A stretch of DNA of 64,000 bases from Crossiella sp. S99.2. Lineage in GTDB: Bacteria > Actinomycetota > Actinomycetes > Mycobacteriales > Pseudonocardiaceae. The DNA lies in the NCBI RefSeq assembly GCF_023094165.1, contig NZ_JALMDK010000022.1, positions 1 to 64,000 on the forward strand. The letters are read 5' to 3'. The notes beneath the pieces are model-generated. The model worked only from the letters and a program-made list of their open reading frames with translations. It was not told the DNA's origin and did not search any database. Below are positions 17,225 through 26,933 of this stretch, in pieces (the stretch's first letter is position 1; each line of letters begins with the position of its first letter). The translations under genes were made by a program, and so were the position numbers.

Positions 17225-20203
17225 TCAGCGCAGGGAAAGGGAGCTGATCCGCAGGTCGCCGCCGAAGACCAGGTAGACGTCCCGGCGGCCGTGCGCGCCG
17301 GTCAGCGGCGCGCTGATCGTGGTGTAGCGGTAGGCATCCCCGGTGCTGGGCACCGTGGCGGCGCCGATCACCGGACCGCGCACCGGGTCGTCCAGCCGCA
17401 GCTGCACGGTGGTCTCCCCGGGCGCCGCCCTGGCCACCGCGGCGGTGAGGGTCCTGGCGTTGAGCCGCACGTCGCTGAACTTGATCCAGTCCCCCGCGGT
17501 GGCGCCGACCGCGTCACCGCGGGCCTTGCTCTCATCGACCAGGGCCACGCCCCGGTAGTCGTCGAAGTCGACGGCGCGGGCCGGGCTGGTCAGCTCACGC
17601 GGCGGGATGGTCTCCCCGCGCACGGTCAGCGTGCCGCGCTGGCGGATGTCGGTGGCGGAGCGGCCGACCATGATCTCCCGCGGGCTGGACTCCACCACCC
17701 AGCGGTTGCGGGTGACGTCCCAGTGCGCGAGGTCGGCGGCACGCAGGATCAGCCGCACCGTCCTGGTCTCACCGGGGTTCAGGCGCACCCGGTCGAACCC
17801 GCGCAGCTGCCGCAGCGGCTGCTTGTCCCGGGAGGCGCGCTGGTGGGTGTAGAGCTGCACGACCTCCTCGCCCGCCCGCGCACCGGTGTTGGTGACCTCC
17901 ACGCTCACCGTCACCTCGCCGTCGGCGGCCACCGCCGGCCGGCTCAGCCGCAGGTTCCGGTAGGCGAACTCGGTGTAGGACAGGCCGTGGCCGAAGGGGT
18001 AGAGCGGGTTGCCGCGGAAGTACTGGTAAGTGCGGTCGTTCTTGATGATGTCGTAGTCCAGCAGGCTGGGCAGATCCCGCTCGGAGCGGTACCAGGTCTG
18101 GGTGAGCCGCCCGGTCGGGTTGTGCGCGCCGAAGAGCACGTCGGCCAGCGCGTGGCCGGTCTCCGCGCCGGCGTGCGAGGTCCACAGCACCGAGGGCACG
18201 TGCTGCTGGATCCAGTTGATCGTGGTCGGGTAGCTGTTCTCCAGCACCACGATGGTGTTCGGGTTGGCCGCGCGCACCGCCTCGACCAGTTTCTGTTGTC
18301 CCGCGGCGAGATTGAGGTCCGCGCGGTCGTCGTCCTCGCGGCCGCTGATGAACGGCATGCTGCCCACCACGACCACCGCCGCGTCCGCGCCGCGCACCGC
18401 CCGCACCGCCTGCTCGACCCCGCTGCTGACGGTCTCCCTGGTGAAGGTGGTCGCCGCGGCCGGGGTCGCCGCGCTCACCGTGAGCTTGCCGTCGGCCCCT
18501 GCCACCACGAACTTCTTGTCGCCGAACCAGTCATCGTCGGTCTCGTTGCCCGCGTACTCCAGCACGTGGCCGCCGCCGTGCGGGGTGAGCTTGAACTGCT
18601 GCTGGACGTACCAGCCGTTGGGCTGCTCGGCGTTGCTGACCAGGGTTGCGCCGGAGCCGTAGGAGACGTAACGGTTGTTGGCCGCCGCACGCAGCGCGAG
18701 CACGCCCTCGCCCCAGTCGAAGGAGTCGAAGTGCTGCCCCGCGCCCGCGCCGGTCACGGTCAGCGCGGACCCGTCGGCCGGGGCGGTGACGTAGCGGCCG
18801 TCCGCGGTGCGCAACGCGATCCGGTCCACCCCCTCGTCGAAGGCGACCGAGCCGCCTGCGCCGAGCCGCTCGGCGATGCCCTGGCGCGGGGTGACCCGGT
18901 AGGGCAGGGAGCCGGAGTACCAGTCGGTGTAGAGGGTGTCGGCCAGCGGCCCGACCACCGCGACCTTCTTGGCCCGCGCCGGATCCAGCGGCAGCGTGCC
19001 GCGCTCGTTCTTCAGCAGCACCATGGCCTCGGCGGCGGCCTTGCGGTTGAGCCGCTGGTGTTCGGGACTGTTCACCACATCCTTGGTGATGTGCCCGTAG
19101 GGCCCGCCGCCCGGGTCGAACTCGCCGAGCCGGAACCGCACGCTCAGCATGCGCCCCACCGCGGTGTCCACATCGGACTCCGCGATCAGCCCTCTGGACA
19201 GCGCGGTGGTCACCGCGTTGACCGTCTTGCTGGAGTCGGTGTCGTCGACGGTGAAGCTCTCCACCCCGGCCTTGAGCGTGGCCGCGTCGGCCTCGGCCCG
19301 ATCGGCGTAGTAGCGCTGCGACTGCACCAGGTTGTTCGGTCCCGCGGCGTCGGTGACGTTGAACAGCTCCCGCTTGGTCCAGGAGCGGATCACCTCGTTG
19401 GCGTCGGCATGCGCGGTGGCCGGGCGGCCGTTGATGAGGTTGTAGGCCATCATCACGCCGGTGGCCGCGTCCGCGGAGATCGCGGCCCGGAACGCGGCCT
19501 CCTCGTACTCCTTCTTCACCCTCGGCGGCAGGTTCGCCGAGGTGGTGGTGCGCCGGATCTCGTTGTTGTTGGCCAGGTAGTGCTTGAGCACCGGGGCCGC
19601 GCGCAGCCGGTCCGGGTCCGGGCCCTGCACGCCCTTGCCGTACGCGGTGGACAGCACGCCGGTGAGGTGCGCGTCCTCGGAGTAGCCCTCCTCGTTGCGG
19701 CCCCAGCGCGGATCGCGCAGCAGGTTGACCACCGGCGCCCACAGCTGGAGTCCCCACACCTCCGGGTTTTCCGCGTGGTAGCCGCGGGCCTCGGTACCCA
19801 CCGCCGCGCCCACCTGACGGAGCAGTTCCGGGTTCCACGTGCTGGCCAGCCCGATCGCCTGCGGGAACACGGTTCCGGCCGCGGTGACCACGCTGCCGCC
19901 GGTGGACTTGTCGGTGGACCAGCCGATGCCGTGCAGGGCCTCGGTGCCGGTCTTGAACGAGTGCACGCCCAGCCGGGGGATGGCCGGCTGGTACTGGTGC
20001 AGCAGGGAGATCTTCTCCGGCAGGGTCAGCCGCCGGAGCAGGTCCTCGACCCTGGAGGGCAAGGGCAGCCGGGGATCGCGGAACCGGTGGTCCGGCTCGG
20101 CCTGGGCGGCAGGGGCGAGCACACTGGCGCAGGCCAGCACCGCGAGCAGTGCGGCGAGGCCGCGGCCGGTGCGGCGTCTCCTCGGTCGGAACAGGGCAGC
20201 CAC
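17225..20203 (-). CDS. Secreted GH3 beta-glucosidase/xylosidase with CBM6-like end
   Basis: A 992-residue exo-glycosidase with a signal peptide (about 1-35) and the GH3 barrel (WAPVVNLLRDPRWGRNEEGYSED). The predicted nucleophile is D285 in LFNVTDAAGPNN. The alpha/beta sandwich is split by an inserted fascin-like beta-trefoil (about 460-600, repeated ALRTADGRYV/ALRAAANNRYVSYG). A fibronectin-like domain (PFGHGLSYTEF) and a C-terminal beta-sandwich resembling CBM6 (DYRGVALVDES...DWIKFSDV) follow. The GTG at 20203 has AAGGAGA. It starts 27 bases after the LacI gene, in operon with the xyloglucan-type importer, so it may trim xyloglucan oligosaccharides outside the cell. Confidence 0.9.
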   Translation of the reverse strand: MAALFRPRRRRTGRGLAALLAVLACASVLAPAAQAEPDHRFRDPRLPLPSRVEDLLRRLTLPEKISLLHQYQPAIPRLGVHSFKTGTEALHGIGWSTDKSTGGSVVTAAGTVFPQAIGLASTWNPELLRQVGAAVGTEARGYHAENPEVWGLQLWAPVVNLLRDPRWGRNEEGYSEDAHLTGVLSTAYGKGVQGPDPDRLRAAPVLKHYLANNNEIRRTTTSANLPPRVKKEYEEAAFRAAISADAATGVMMAYNLINGRPATAHADANEVIRSWTKRELFNVTDAAGPNNLVQSQRYYADRAEADAATLKAGVESFTVDDTDSSKTVNAVTTALSRGLIAESDVDTAVGRMLSVRFRLGEFDPGGGPYGHITKDVVNSPEHQRLNRKAAAEAMVLLKNERGTLPLDPARAKKVAVVGPLADTLYTDWYSGSLPYRVTPRQGIAERLGAGGSVAFDEGVDRIALRTADGRYVTAPADGSALTVTGAGAGQHFDSFDWGEGVLALRAAANNRYVSYGSGATLVSNAEQPNGWYVQQQFKLTPHGGGHVLEYAGNETDDDWFGDKKFVVAGADGKLTVSAATPAAATTFTRETVSSGVEQAVRAVRGADAAVVVVGSMPFISGREDDDRADLNLAAGQQKLVEAVRAANPNTIVVLENSYPTTINWIQQHVPSVLWTSHAGAETGHALADVLFGAHNPTGRLTQTWYRSERDLPSLLDYDIIKNDRTYQYFRGNPLYPFGHGLSYTEFAYRNLRLSRPAVAADGEVTVSVEVTNTGARAGEEVVQLYTHQRASRDKQPLRQLRGFDRVRLNPGETRTVRLILRAADLAHWDVTRNRWVVESSPREIMVGRSATDIRQRGTLTVRGETIPPRELTSPARAVDFDDYRGVALVDESKARGDAVGATAGDWIKFSDVRLNARTLTAAVARAAPGETTVQLRLDDPVRGPVIGAATVPSTGDAYRYTTISAPLTGAHGRRDVYLVFGGDLRISSLSLR

Positions 20204-20230
20204 GCTGGTTCTCCTTGCTCTGGCAGGGTT

Positions 20231-21238
20231 TCAGGCGCGCGGGGGCGCGGTGCTGGCCCGCTCGGTCAGCCGGGGTGGCAGCAGCGCGGTCCTGGGTGGT
20301 TCGTGGCCCTCCAGCTTGGCCACCAGCAGCTGCACGGCCCGCTCACCCAGCTCCTCGGCGGGGATGGCGACCGAGGTGAGCGGGACGGCGGCGCGCTCGG
20401 CCTGCTCGTCGGGGCACAGCGCCAGCACCGAGAGGTCCCTGGGCACCAGCACGCCGGCCCTGCCGAGTTCGGCGAGCAGCGAATCCAGCACGAACTCGTT
20501 GTGCACCACCAGCGAGGTGGCCTCGGGACGTTCCCGCAGCACCGCCCTGGCCAGCACGCGGGCCGCCTCGGGGTCGGCCGCGCAAGGGCAGACCGTGGTG
20601 CGCACGCCCAGCCGGCCCGCCGCCCGCTGCAAGCCGTCCCTGACCCTGGCGGCGAACCCGGTCTCCCTGGCGTAGACCTCCGGCGGGGAGCCGATCAGCA
20701 CGATCTCCCGGTGCCCCAGCCCGGCCAGGTGCCGCACGCAGCGCTCTCCCGCCGCGGCGAAGTCCAGGTCGACACAGGTGAAGCCGTAGTCCCGCGCGGG
20801 CAGGCCGATGAGCACCGCGGGCCGGTCCAGCTCCCGCAGCACCGGCAGCCGCTCGTCGTGCAACTGCACGTCCATCAGCACAAAAGCGTCCGCCAGCGCG
20901 GAGCGGGCGACCCGGCGCAGTCCCTCGGCGCCCTCCTCCTGAGTCAGCAGCAGCACGTCGTGGTCGTGCCGCCGGGCGGCGGTGGCCACCGCGGCCACGA
21001 AGCGCATCATCACCGGCACATGCACCCCGCTGCGCAACGGGATCACCAGTGCGAAGACCTTGGCCCTGCTGCCGGCCAGCGACCTGGCCCCGGCATGCGG
21101 GCGGTAGCCCAGCACCCGGATGCTCTCCTCCACCCGGCGCGCGGTCTGTTCCGAGATCGACCGCTTGCCGCTGAGCACGTAGGACACCGTGCTCGGCGAC
21201 ACCCCGGCGTGCCGCGCCACGTCAGTGATCTTGATCAT
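20231..21238 (-). CDS. LacI-family repressor 2 within xyloglucan operon
   Basis: A 335-residue LacI/GalR regulator with helix-turn-helix VSPSTVSYVLSGKRSIS and a sugar-sensing C-terminal domain. It is a paralogue of the regulators at 1145 and 35823. ATG 21238 lies inside the end of the GH31 gene (17-base overlap), so the repressor is the fifth gene of its own operon and is produced with its targets. The perfect palindrome TCGAAGCGCTTCGA at 26625-26638 is the likely operator. The effector would be an imported alpha-xylosylated oligosaccharide or xylose; this is an inference from the neighbours. Confidence 0.9.
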   Translation of the reverse strand: MIKITDVARHAGVSPSTVSYVLSGKRSISEQTARRVEESIRVLGYRPHAGARSLAGSRAKVFALVIPLRSGVHVPVMMRFVAAVATAARRHDHDVLLLTQEEGAEGLRRVARSALADAFVLMDVQLHDERLPVLRELDRPAVLIGLPARDYGFTCVDLDFAAAGERCVRHLAGLGHREIVLIGSPPEVYARETGFAARVRDGLQRAAGRLGVRTTVCPCAADPEAARVLARAVLRERPEATSLVVHNEFVLDSLLAELGRAGVLVPRDLSVLALCPDEQAERAAVPLTSVAIPAEELGERAVQLLVAKLEGHEPPRTALLPPRLTERASTAPPRA

Positions 21239-23576
21239 CGTCGCTCCCCAGGACCACCGTGACCACCGGGCTCGCCGCCTCGATCAGCGTGCCGTGCGGG
21301 TGCGCGGCGATCCGCCCGCCGTCGACCGAGCGCACCGAGCCGATCCCGACCAGCAGCACCCGCCAGCCGGTGACCTCCCGGTCGGCCTGCACCATGACCG
21401 TGCGCCCCATCCGCGCGGTGTCGAAGACCGCCGCGGTCGCGCCGGTGACCTCCGGCACCCTGGTGCGCACCCGCGTCCCGTCGGCGAACTGGTGCACGTG
21501 CAGGGTCACGCCCTCGGCGTAGTCGTAGTCCGGCCGGTCCTCGACCGCGCCGAACGGGATCACCGAGCCGGGCCGGGCCAGCAGCGGCAGGGACTGGAAG
21601 TCGTACCGCCGCCGCAGCCACCGCCCGCCCGGCACCGCCTCGCCGGTCAGCACATCGGTCCAGGTGCCCTCGGGCAGGTAGTAGGAGACCTCGCCGTCGG
21701 CGCTGAACACCGGGGCCACCAACAGGTCGTCGCCAAGCAGGTACTGCCGTTCCAGGTGGGCGCAGGCCGGGTCGCCGGGGAACTCCAGCGCCATCGCCCG
21801 CAGCACCGGCACGCCCTCGGTGTGCGCCTGCACCGCCGCGGCGAACAGGTACGGCATCAGCCGGGCCTTGAGCCTGGTGAACAACCGCAGCACCGGGGTG
21901 GACTCCTCGTCGAAGAGCCAGGGCACCCGGTAGGAGGAGCTGCCGTGCAGGCGGCTGTGCGAGGACAGCAGCCCGAAGGCGATCCAGCGCTTGAACAGCG
22001 CCGGGTCCGGGGTGCCCTCGAAGCCGCCGATGTCGTGGCTCCAGAAGCCGAACCCGGACAGGCCAAGAGACAACCCGCCGCGCAGGCTCTCCGCCATCGC
22101 CTCGAAGGAGGACTCGCAGTCCCCGCCCCAGTGCACCGGGAACCGCTGGCAGCCCACGGTGGCCGAGCGGGCGAAGACCACCGCCTCGCCCTCGCCGCGC
22201 CGCTCGCGCAGCAACTCGAAGACGGTGCGGTTGTAGAGGTAGCTGTAGTAGTTGTGCATCCGCTCGGGGTCGGCGCGGTCGTAGTAGACCACGTCGGTGG
22301 GCACCCGCTCGCCGAAGTCGGTCTTGAAGCAATCCACGCCCTGGTCCAGCAGCGCGCCCAGCTTCTCGGCGTACCAGCGGCGCGCGGCCGGGTTGGTGAA
22401 GTCCACCAGCGCCATGCCCGGCTGCCACAGGTCCCACTGCCAGACATCGCCGTTGGGCCTGCGCAGCAGGTAGCCCCTGGCCTGGCCCTCGGCGAACAGC
22501 GCCGAACGCTGGGCGATGTAGGGGTTGATCCACACGCACACCTTGAGCCCGCGCGCCTTGAGCCTGGCCAGCATGCCCTCGGGATCGGGGAAGGTACGCG
22601 GGTCCCATTGGAAGTCGCACCAGTGCAGCTCGCGCATCCAGAAGCAGTCGAAGTGCACCACGCTCAGCGGGATGTCCCGCTCGCGCATGCCGTCCAGGAA
22701 ACCGGTGACGGTCTGCTCGTCGTAGGAGGTGGTGAAGGAGGTGGACAGCCACAGCCCGAAGGACCAGGCCGGTGGCAGCGCGGGCCGCCCGGTCAGCGCG
22801 GTGTAGCGGCGCAGGACCTCCTTGGGCGTGGGGCCGTGGATGAGGAAGTAGCGCAGCGACTGGCCTTCGACGCTGAACTGCACCTTGGACACCGCCTCCG
22901 AGCCCACCTCGAAGGAGACCAGCCCCGGGTGGTCGACCAGCACGCCGTAGCCCGCGCTGCTCAGGTAGAACGGCACGTTCTTGTATGCCTGCTCGCTGGC
23001 GGTGCCGCCGTCGGCGTTCCAGATGTCGACCACCTGGCCGTTCTTCACCAGCGGCCCGAACCGCTCCCCCAGCCCGTAGACCAGCTCGCCCACCGCCAGC
23101 CGTAACTGCTCGCGCACGTGGTGCCCGCCGTCGCCGGTGGTCATGAACCCCATGCCGTTGTCACCGCTGGAGGTCAGCACCCTGCCCTCGGCGATGAAGT
23201 CCAGCGACCACGGCCTGCCGCGGGCCACCCGCACCGACAGCCCGCCGGAGCTGAGCACCGCCTCATCGTCCACAATGGACACTGAGTCCCAGTCGTCCGG
23301 CCCGGCCGAGCTGCCGGCGACGGCCAGCTCGAACCTGGGCTGCCTCGGCTGCTCCCCGGCGAAGTGGGTGATGGTGACGCCGATGACCCCCGGCATCGGC
23401 GCGGTCAGGCCGACCGTGACCACCGGACCCTTCAACAGGTCGCCGCGGTGACGCACCCGCGTGGTGGGCGCGTGCACGGTGAGCGAGCCCGGCCCCGGCG
23501 TCACGTCGTGGGCCTGCACCGGGTGCTCGGCGCGCACGCCGTCGCGCAGCAGCCAGTAGCCGTCGCTGAACTTCAT
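21222..23576 (-). CDS. GH31 alpha-xylosidase (YicI type)
   Basis: A 784-residue cytoplasmic enzyme (no signal peptide) releasing alpha-linked xylose from the non-reducing end of xyloglucan oligosaccharides. The nucleophile D420 in KTDFGERVP and acid/base D486 in HWGGDCESS match YicI-type GH31, as does the aromatic GLGERFG block near residue 170. The ATG at 23576 overlaps the stop of the second permease (ATGA), coupling hydrolysis to import. Other GH31 activities (alpha-glucosidase) are possible, but KTDFGER favours xylosidase. Confidence 0.9.
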   Translation of the reverse strand: MKFSDGYWLLRDGVRAEHPVQAHDVTPGPGSLTVHAPTTRVRHRGDLLKGPVVTVGLTAPMPGVIGVTITHFAGEQPRQPRFELAVAGSSAGPDDWDSVSIVDDEAVLSSGGLSVRVARGRPWSLDFIAEGRVLTSSGDNGMGFMTTGDGGHHVREQLRLAVGELVYGLGERFGPLVKNGQVVDIWNADGGTASEQAYKNVPFYLSSAGYGVLVDHPGLVSFEVGSEAVSKVQFSVEGQSLRYFLIHGPTPKEVLRRYTALTGRPALPPAWSFGLWLSTSFTTSYDEQTVTGFLDGMRERDIPLSVVHFDCFWMRELHWCDFQWDPRTFPDPEGMLARLKARGLKVCVWINPYIAQRSALFAEGQARGYLLRRPNGDVWQWDLWQPGMALVDFTNPAARRWYAEKLGALLDQGVDCFKTDFGERVPTDVVYYDRADPERMHNYYSYLYNRTVFELLRERRGEGEAVVFARSATVGCQRFPVHWGGDCESSFEAMAESLRGGLSLGLSGFGFWSHDIGGFEGTPDPALFKRWIAFGLLSSHSRLHGSSSYRVPWLFDEESTPVLRLFTRLKARLMPYLFAAAVQAHTEGVPVLRAMALEFPGDPACAHLERQYLLGDDLLVAPVFSADGEVSYYLPEGTWTDVLTGEAVPGGRWLRRRYDFQSLPLLARPGSVIPFGAVEDRPDYDYAEGVTLHVHQFADGTRVRTRVPEVTGATAAVFDTARMGRTVMVQADREVTGWRVLLVGIGSVRSVDGGRIAAHPHGTLIEAASPVVTVVLGSDDDQDH

Positions 23577-24418
23577 CGGCCCATTCCCGCGGTCAGTCCC
23601 CTGGTCAGAGTTCGTTGGAAGAGAAGGAAGAACGCCACCGCCGGGATGAGGCCCAGCAGCGCGGAGGCGCTGGTGGTGGTCGCGTCCATCATGCGTTGCC
23701 CTTGCAGCACACCGAGTGCCACCGGCACGGTCTGGGTCTCGTTGGACACCAGCAGCACCAGCGGCAGGAAGAACTCGTTCCAGGTCCAGATGAAGAAGAA
23801 CACGAACAGCACGCCCAGCGTCGGCCTGCTGACCGGCACCACCACCCTGATCAGCACCTGCCAGGAGTTCGCGCCGTCGATCCGGGCCGCTTCCAGGATC
23901 TCGCGCGGGAACTCGCCGAGGATCGAGGACAGCAGGTAGGTGCCGAAGGCCGCCTGGATCACGGTGAAGACGATGATCACACCGAGCTGGGTGTCGTACA
24001 GGCCGACTTCCTTGAACAGGTAGTACAGCGGGTAGACCAGCGCCTCCTGCGGCAGGGTGTTGGCGATCAGGAACAGCACCACGATCCACACCCGCCCGCG
24101 CACCCGGCCGATGCCCAGCGCGTAGGCGTTGCACACCGAGACCAGCACGGCCAGCACCGCGACCGCGCCGCTGATCAGGAAGCTGTTGAGCAGCTTGCCG
24201 CCGAAGTCCACCCGCTGCCAGAACTCGATGATCCCGGCCAGGTGCAGCCCGTCCGGCAGGCTCAGCGGGCCGTCGGCGGCGTACTCCGCCGGCGTCTTGA
24301 CCGCGTTGAGCGCCACGATCACGAACGGCGCCAGCATGGCCACCGCCAGCACGAGCAGGGACAGCAGCACCGCGGTGGCGGGCCAGCCGATCCGGCGCCG
24401 GGTCATCCGCTGGGTCAT
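23573..24418 (-). CDS. Sugar ABC importer permease 2 (CUT1, MalG type)
   Basis: A 281-residue inner-membrane permease with six helices and the EAA loop FPREILEAARIDGANSWQVLIRVVVPVSRP that docks the ATPase. It starts with an ATGA overlap on permease 1 and ends with one on the GH31 gene. No ATP-binding gene is present in the operon; CUT1 importers of actinomycetes usually share the distant MsiK ATPase. The substrate is inferred to be xyloglucan oligosaccharide. Confidence 0.92.
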   Translation of the reverse strand: MTQRMTRRRIGWPATAVLLSLLVLAVAMLAPFVIVALNAVKTPAEYAADGPLSLPDGLHLAGIIEFWQRVDFGGKLLNSFLISGAVAVLAVLVSVCNAYALGIGRVRGRVWIVVLFLIANTLPQEALVYPLYYLFKEVGLYDTQLGVIIVFTVIQAAFGTYLLSSILGEFPREILEAARIDGANSWQVLIRVVVPVSRPTLGVLFVFFFIWTWNEFFLPLVLLVSNETQTVPVALGVLQGQRMMDATTTSASALLGLIPAVAFFLLFQRTLTRGLTAGMGR

Positions 24419-25308
24419 GCGCTCGCCCCCGCCCGCTCGCCGCGGTGCTGCACCCGGACGAACACCGCGGTCAGCGCCAGGATGAGCACCAACAGCACGG
24501 TGGCGATGGCCGCGCCGTAGCCGACCTGGGTGCGCTCGAAGAAGTTCTGGAAGCTGAAGTAGGAGGGCACCGTGGTCGCCCCGCCGGGTCCGCCCCTGGT
24601 GAGCACGTAGATCGGGCCGAAGACCTTGAGCGCGGCGATGGTGCAGGTCAACAGGACCACGTAGCTCTCCGGCCGGATGTGCGGCACGGTGATGTGCCAG
24701 AACCGCCGCCACCAGGACGCGCCGTCGAGGTCGGCGGCCTCGTACAGCGCGGGATCCACCCGCTGCAACCCGGCCATGAAGATCACCACCGGATAGCCCA
24801 GCTGCACCCACACCAGCACGCCCATCACGCTGTAGAGCGCCAATTCCGGGTTGCCCAGCCAGTCCTGGGCCAGCGCGCCCAGGCCGAGACCGGTGAGGAT
24901 CTCGTTGAGCGCGCCGTTCTCCGCGGCCAGGATCCAGCTCCACACGATGCCTGCCACCGCGATCGGCAGCACCTGCGGCAGGTAGAGGCAGGCGCGGATG
25001 ACGCTCGCGGTACGCGGGCCGAACCGCTTGCCCACGATGTCGAACAGGGTGGCCGCCAGCACCAGGCCCAGCAGGGTCGGCAGGACCGCCATGGCCAGCA
25101 CCAGACCGATGTTGTGCTGGAAGGAGGCCCAGAACGTGCTGTCGGCGAACAACCGCTGGTAGTTGTCCAGTCCGGTCCACTGTGGATCGCCGACCCCCGA
25201 CCAGCGGGTGAGGCTCAGGCCCAGGTTCAGCACCAGTGGCACCAGGATCACCGCCAGGAACAGCAGGGCGCCGGGGATCAGGTAGAGCCAGTAGGCGCGG
25301 GTCCTCAT
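24415..25308 (-). CDS. Sugar ABC importer permease 1 (CUT1, MalF type)
   Basis: A 297-residue permease with six transmembrane helices and the EAA motif VDPALYEAADLDGASWWRRFWHITVPHIRP. An ATGA overlap with the binding-protein gene upstream and another with permease 2 downstream show tight coupling. It forms the transmembrane pore with the MalG-type partner. Confidence 0.92.
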   Translation of the reverse strand: MRTRAYWLYLIPGALLFLAVILVPLVLNLGLSLTRWSGVGDPQWTGLDNYQRLFADSTFWASFQHNIGLVLAMAVLPTLLGLVLAATLFDIVGKRFGPRTASVIRACLYLPQVLPIAVAGIVWSWILAAENGALNEILTGLGLGALAQDWLGNPELALYSVMGVLVWVQLGYPVVIFMAGLQRVDPALYEAADLDGASWWRRFWHITVPHIRPESYVVLLTCTIAALKVFGPIYVLTRGGPGGATTVPSYFSFQNFFERTQVGYGAAIATVLLVLILALTAVFVRVQHRGERAGASA

Positions 25309-26588
25309 CTGCCGACCGTGGCCAGGTTTTCCTGGTACGGCTTGGCCAGCTCGGTCAGCACCTGGTGCGGCGGCGCGGCGCCGGTGATCAGCTTCTGAGT
25401 GCCGGACACCATGGCGTCGTAGTAGCCGGGCGCCGGCCAGTCGGGGTAGAAGGCGAGCCCGTCGCCCTGCACCAGCGCGGCGAAGTCCTCGTTGAGCACC
25501 TTGGTGCGCGCGTCGGCGGCAGGCGCGGGGTCGGCGGCCACCGCGATGGCGCCTGCCTCGGCGAGCTTGTTCTGGATGCCCTTGCGCATGGTGATGTCGA
25601 TGAAGTCATAGGCCAGCTGCTTGTTCTTCGAGCCTTGCGGCACGACCCAGTGGTTGCCGGCCGATCCGGCGCTGAGCTTGTTGCCGGGCCAGCGGAAGGT
25701 GCTCCACCCGAAGCCGGTGACCTCCTTGGCCAGCCTGCCGTGCCACCAGCTGCCGGAGATCATGATCGGGTGCTCGCCGCGGGTGAAGGCCGCGCCCATG
25801 TCCTCGGCCTTGACCCCGGCCGCGGTGTTCTTGAGGTATCCCTTGCGCACCCACTCGGCGAAGGTCTCCGCGGCGTGGCTCCAGGCGGCGTCGTGGAAGT
25901 CGACCGGGCCGGTGTAGCGCTGGAAGCGGTCCACCCAGCCGCGGTCGGCCTTGCTCAGCGCGAGCTGGTAGAGGATGTGCTGGGCCGGGTACTCCGCCCC
26001 GCCCACCGCCAGCGGGGTCACCCCGGCGGCAACGAAGGTGTCCATCGCCGCGGTGAACTCCGCCAGGGTGGCCGGCACGGCGATCCCGCGCTGCCGGAAG
26101 GCGTCCTGGTTGTAGTAGACGGTGACGTACTCGGCGTAGTTCGGCACGCCGAACCACTTGCCGGAGCCCATCACCCCGCGCTCGTCGTACTTCGCGGTGG
26201 TCTGCAGGCCGGGGGCGAGCAGCTTGTCCCAGCCGCGTTTCCCGGCTTCCTCGCTGAGGTCGGTGAGCAGGCCCTGCCGGGAGAGCAACCCGGTGGTGGC
26301 GTTGCCCTTGTTGTACTCCAGCACATCCGGCGCCTCACGGGAGTTGAGCACCATCGGCGCGGTCTTCTGGATCTGCTCGAAGCCCTTCTCCTGGAAGCGG
26401 ACCTGCACCCCGGGATGGCCGGCCTCGAACTCCTTGATCGCCTGCTGCCAGGCGACGCCCATGGCACTGTTGGGCGCCTCGTAGTGCCAGACCTCCAGGG
26501 TGTTCGCCTCGGAGTCCCCGGAGCCGGCACAGCCGGCGGCCACCAACAGCAAGGCGCACAGCGCCACGATCCGCACTCGCCGGAACAT
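25305..26588 (-). CDS. Sugar-binding lipoprotein of the importer
   Basis: A 427-residue extracellular solute-binding protein (family 1). The lipobox LVAAGC ends near residue 20, the ligand-binding body contains NTLEVWHYEAPNS, and a WPGNKLSAGSAGNHWVVP segment lies in the C-lobe. The ATG at 26588 is preceded by TGGAGGAC. First gene of the operon with permeases, GH31 and LacI, it probably captures xyloglucan oligosaccharides. The operator lies 37-50 bases upstream of the start. Confidence 0.92.
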   Translation of the reverse strand: MFRRVRIVALCALLLVAAGCAGSGDSEANTLEVWHYEAPNSAMGVAWQQAIKEFEAGHPGVQVRFQEKGFEQIQKTAPMVLNSREAPDVLEYNKGNATTGLLSRQGLLTDLSEEAGKRGWDKLLAPGLQTTAKYDERGVMGSGKWFGVPNYAEYVTVYYNQDAFRQRGIAVPATLAEFTAAMDTFVAAGVTPLAVGGAEYPAQHILYQLALSKADRGWVDRFQRYTGPVDFHDAAWSHAAETFAEWVRKGYLKNTAAGVKAEDMGAAFTRGEHPIMISGSWWHGRLAKEVTGFGWSTFRWPGNKLSAGSAGNHWVVPQGSKNKQLAYDFIDITMRKGIQNKLAEAGAIAVAADPAPAADARTKVLNEDFAALVQGDGLAFYPDWPAPGYYDAMVSGTQKLITGAAPPHQVLTELAKPYQENLATVGR

Positions 26589-26933
26589 CGATGTCCTCCA
26601 GGAAAACCGTGGTTCACCGTCGAATCGAAGCGCTTCGACAGGGAAGCTACGGCCACCCCGGAACCACGTCAACACCGCGCCAGCAAGGACTTTCCGGCAA
26701 CCTTGCTACCTGATCCGCGATTCGACGAGTTTCGACCACGGTCGTCGAACAGCCACTTCGCCGGCCTGGCCGAGCAGTGGTGCGCGGCCCACGCCTGTTC
26801 GATTCGAATTCGACTATTCGTTGCCAGAGCAGGACATCAGCGCTGTCTTGACTCCTCAGGCGCGCCGAGGCAACTCTGGAAAGCGATTTCCAGCGGGCTT
26901 GATCCACAGCGCGGTGAGGAAGGTTCCCAGGCC
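26589..26933. other. 345-bp divergent control region
   Basis: The gap between the importer operon and the decayed gene holds the perfect operator at 26625-26638. It also has TTCGACcacggtcGTCGAA (26731-26749), CGATTCGACGAG (26718-26729) and GATTCGAATTCGAC (26801-26814). No coding sequence is supported. Confidence 0.6.
26625..26638. promoter_or_regulatory. Perfect 14-bp operator of the xyloglucan-type operon
   Basis: TCGAAGCGCTTCGA lies 37 bases upstream of the binding-protein start. GAATCGAAGCGCTTC (26622-26636) recurs with one change before GH12. LacI regulator 2, encoded in the same operon, is the likely ligand. Confidence 0.7.

Noticed and set aside
17177-21262. A 1361-codon open frame on the plus strand
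   Set aside because: It is antisense to the GH3 and LacI genes; its Gly/Arg/Val-rich product is the usual shadow of high-GC coding DNA.
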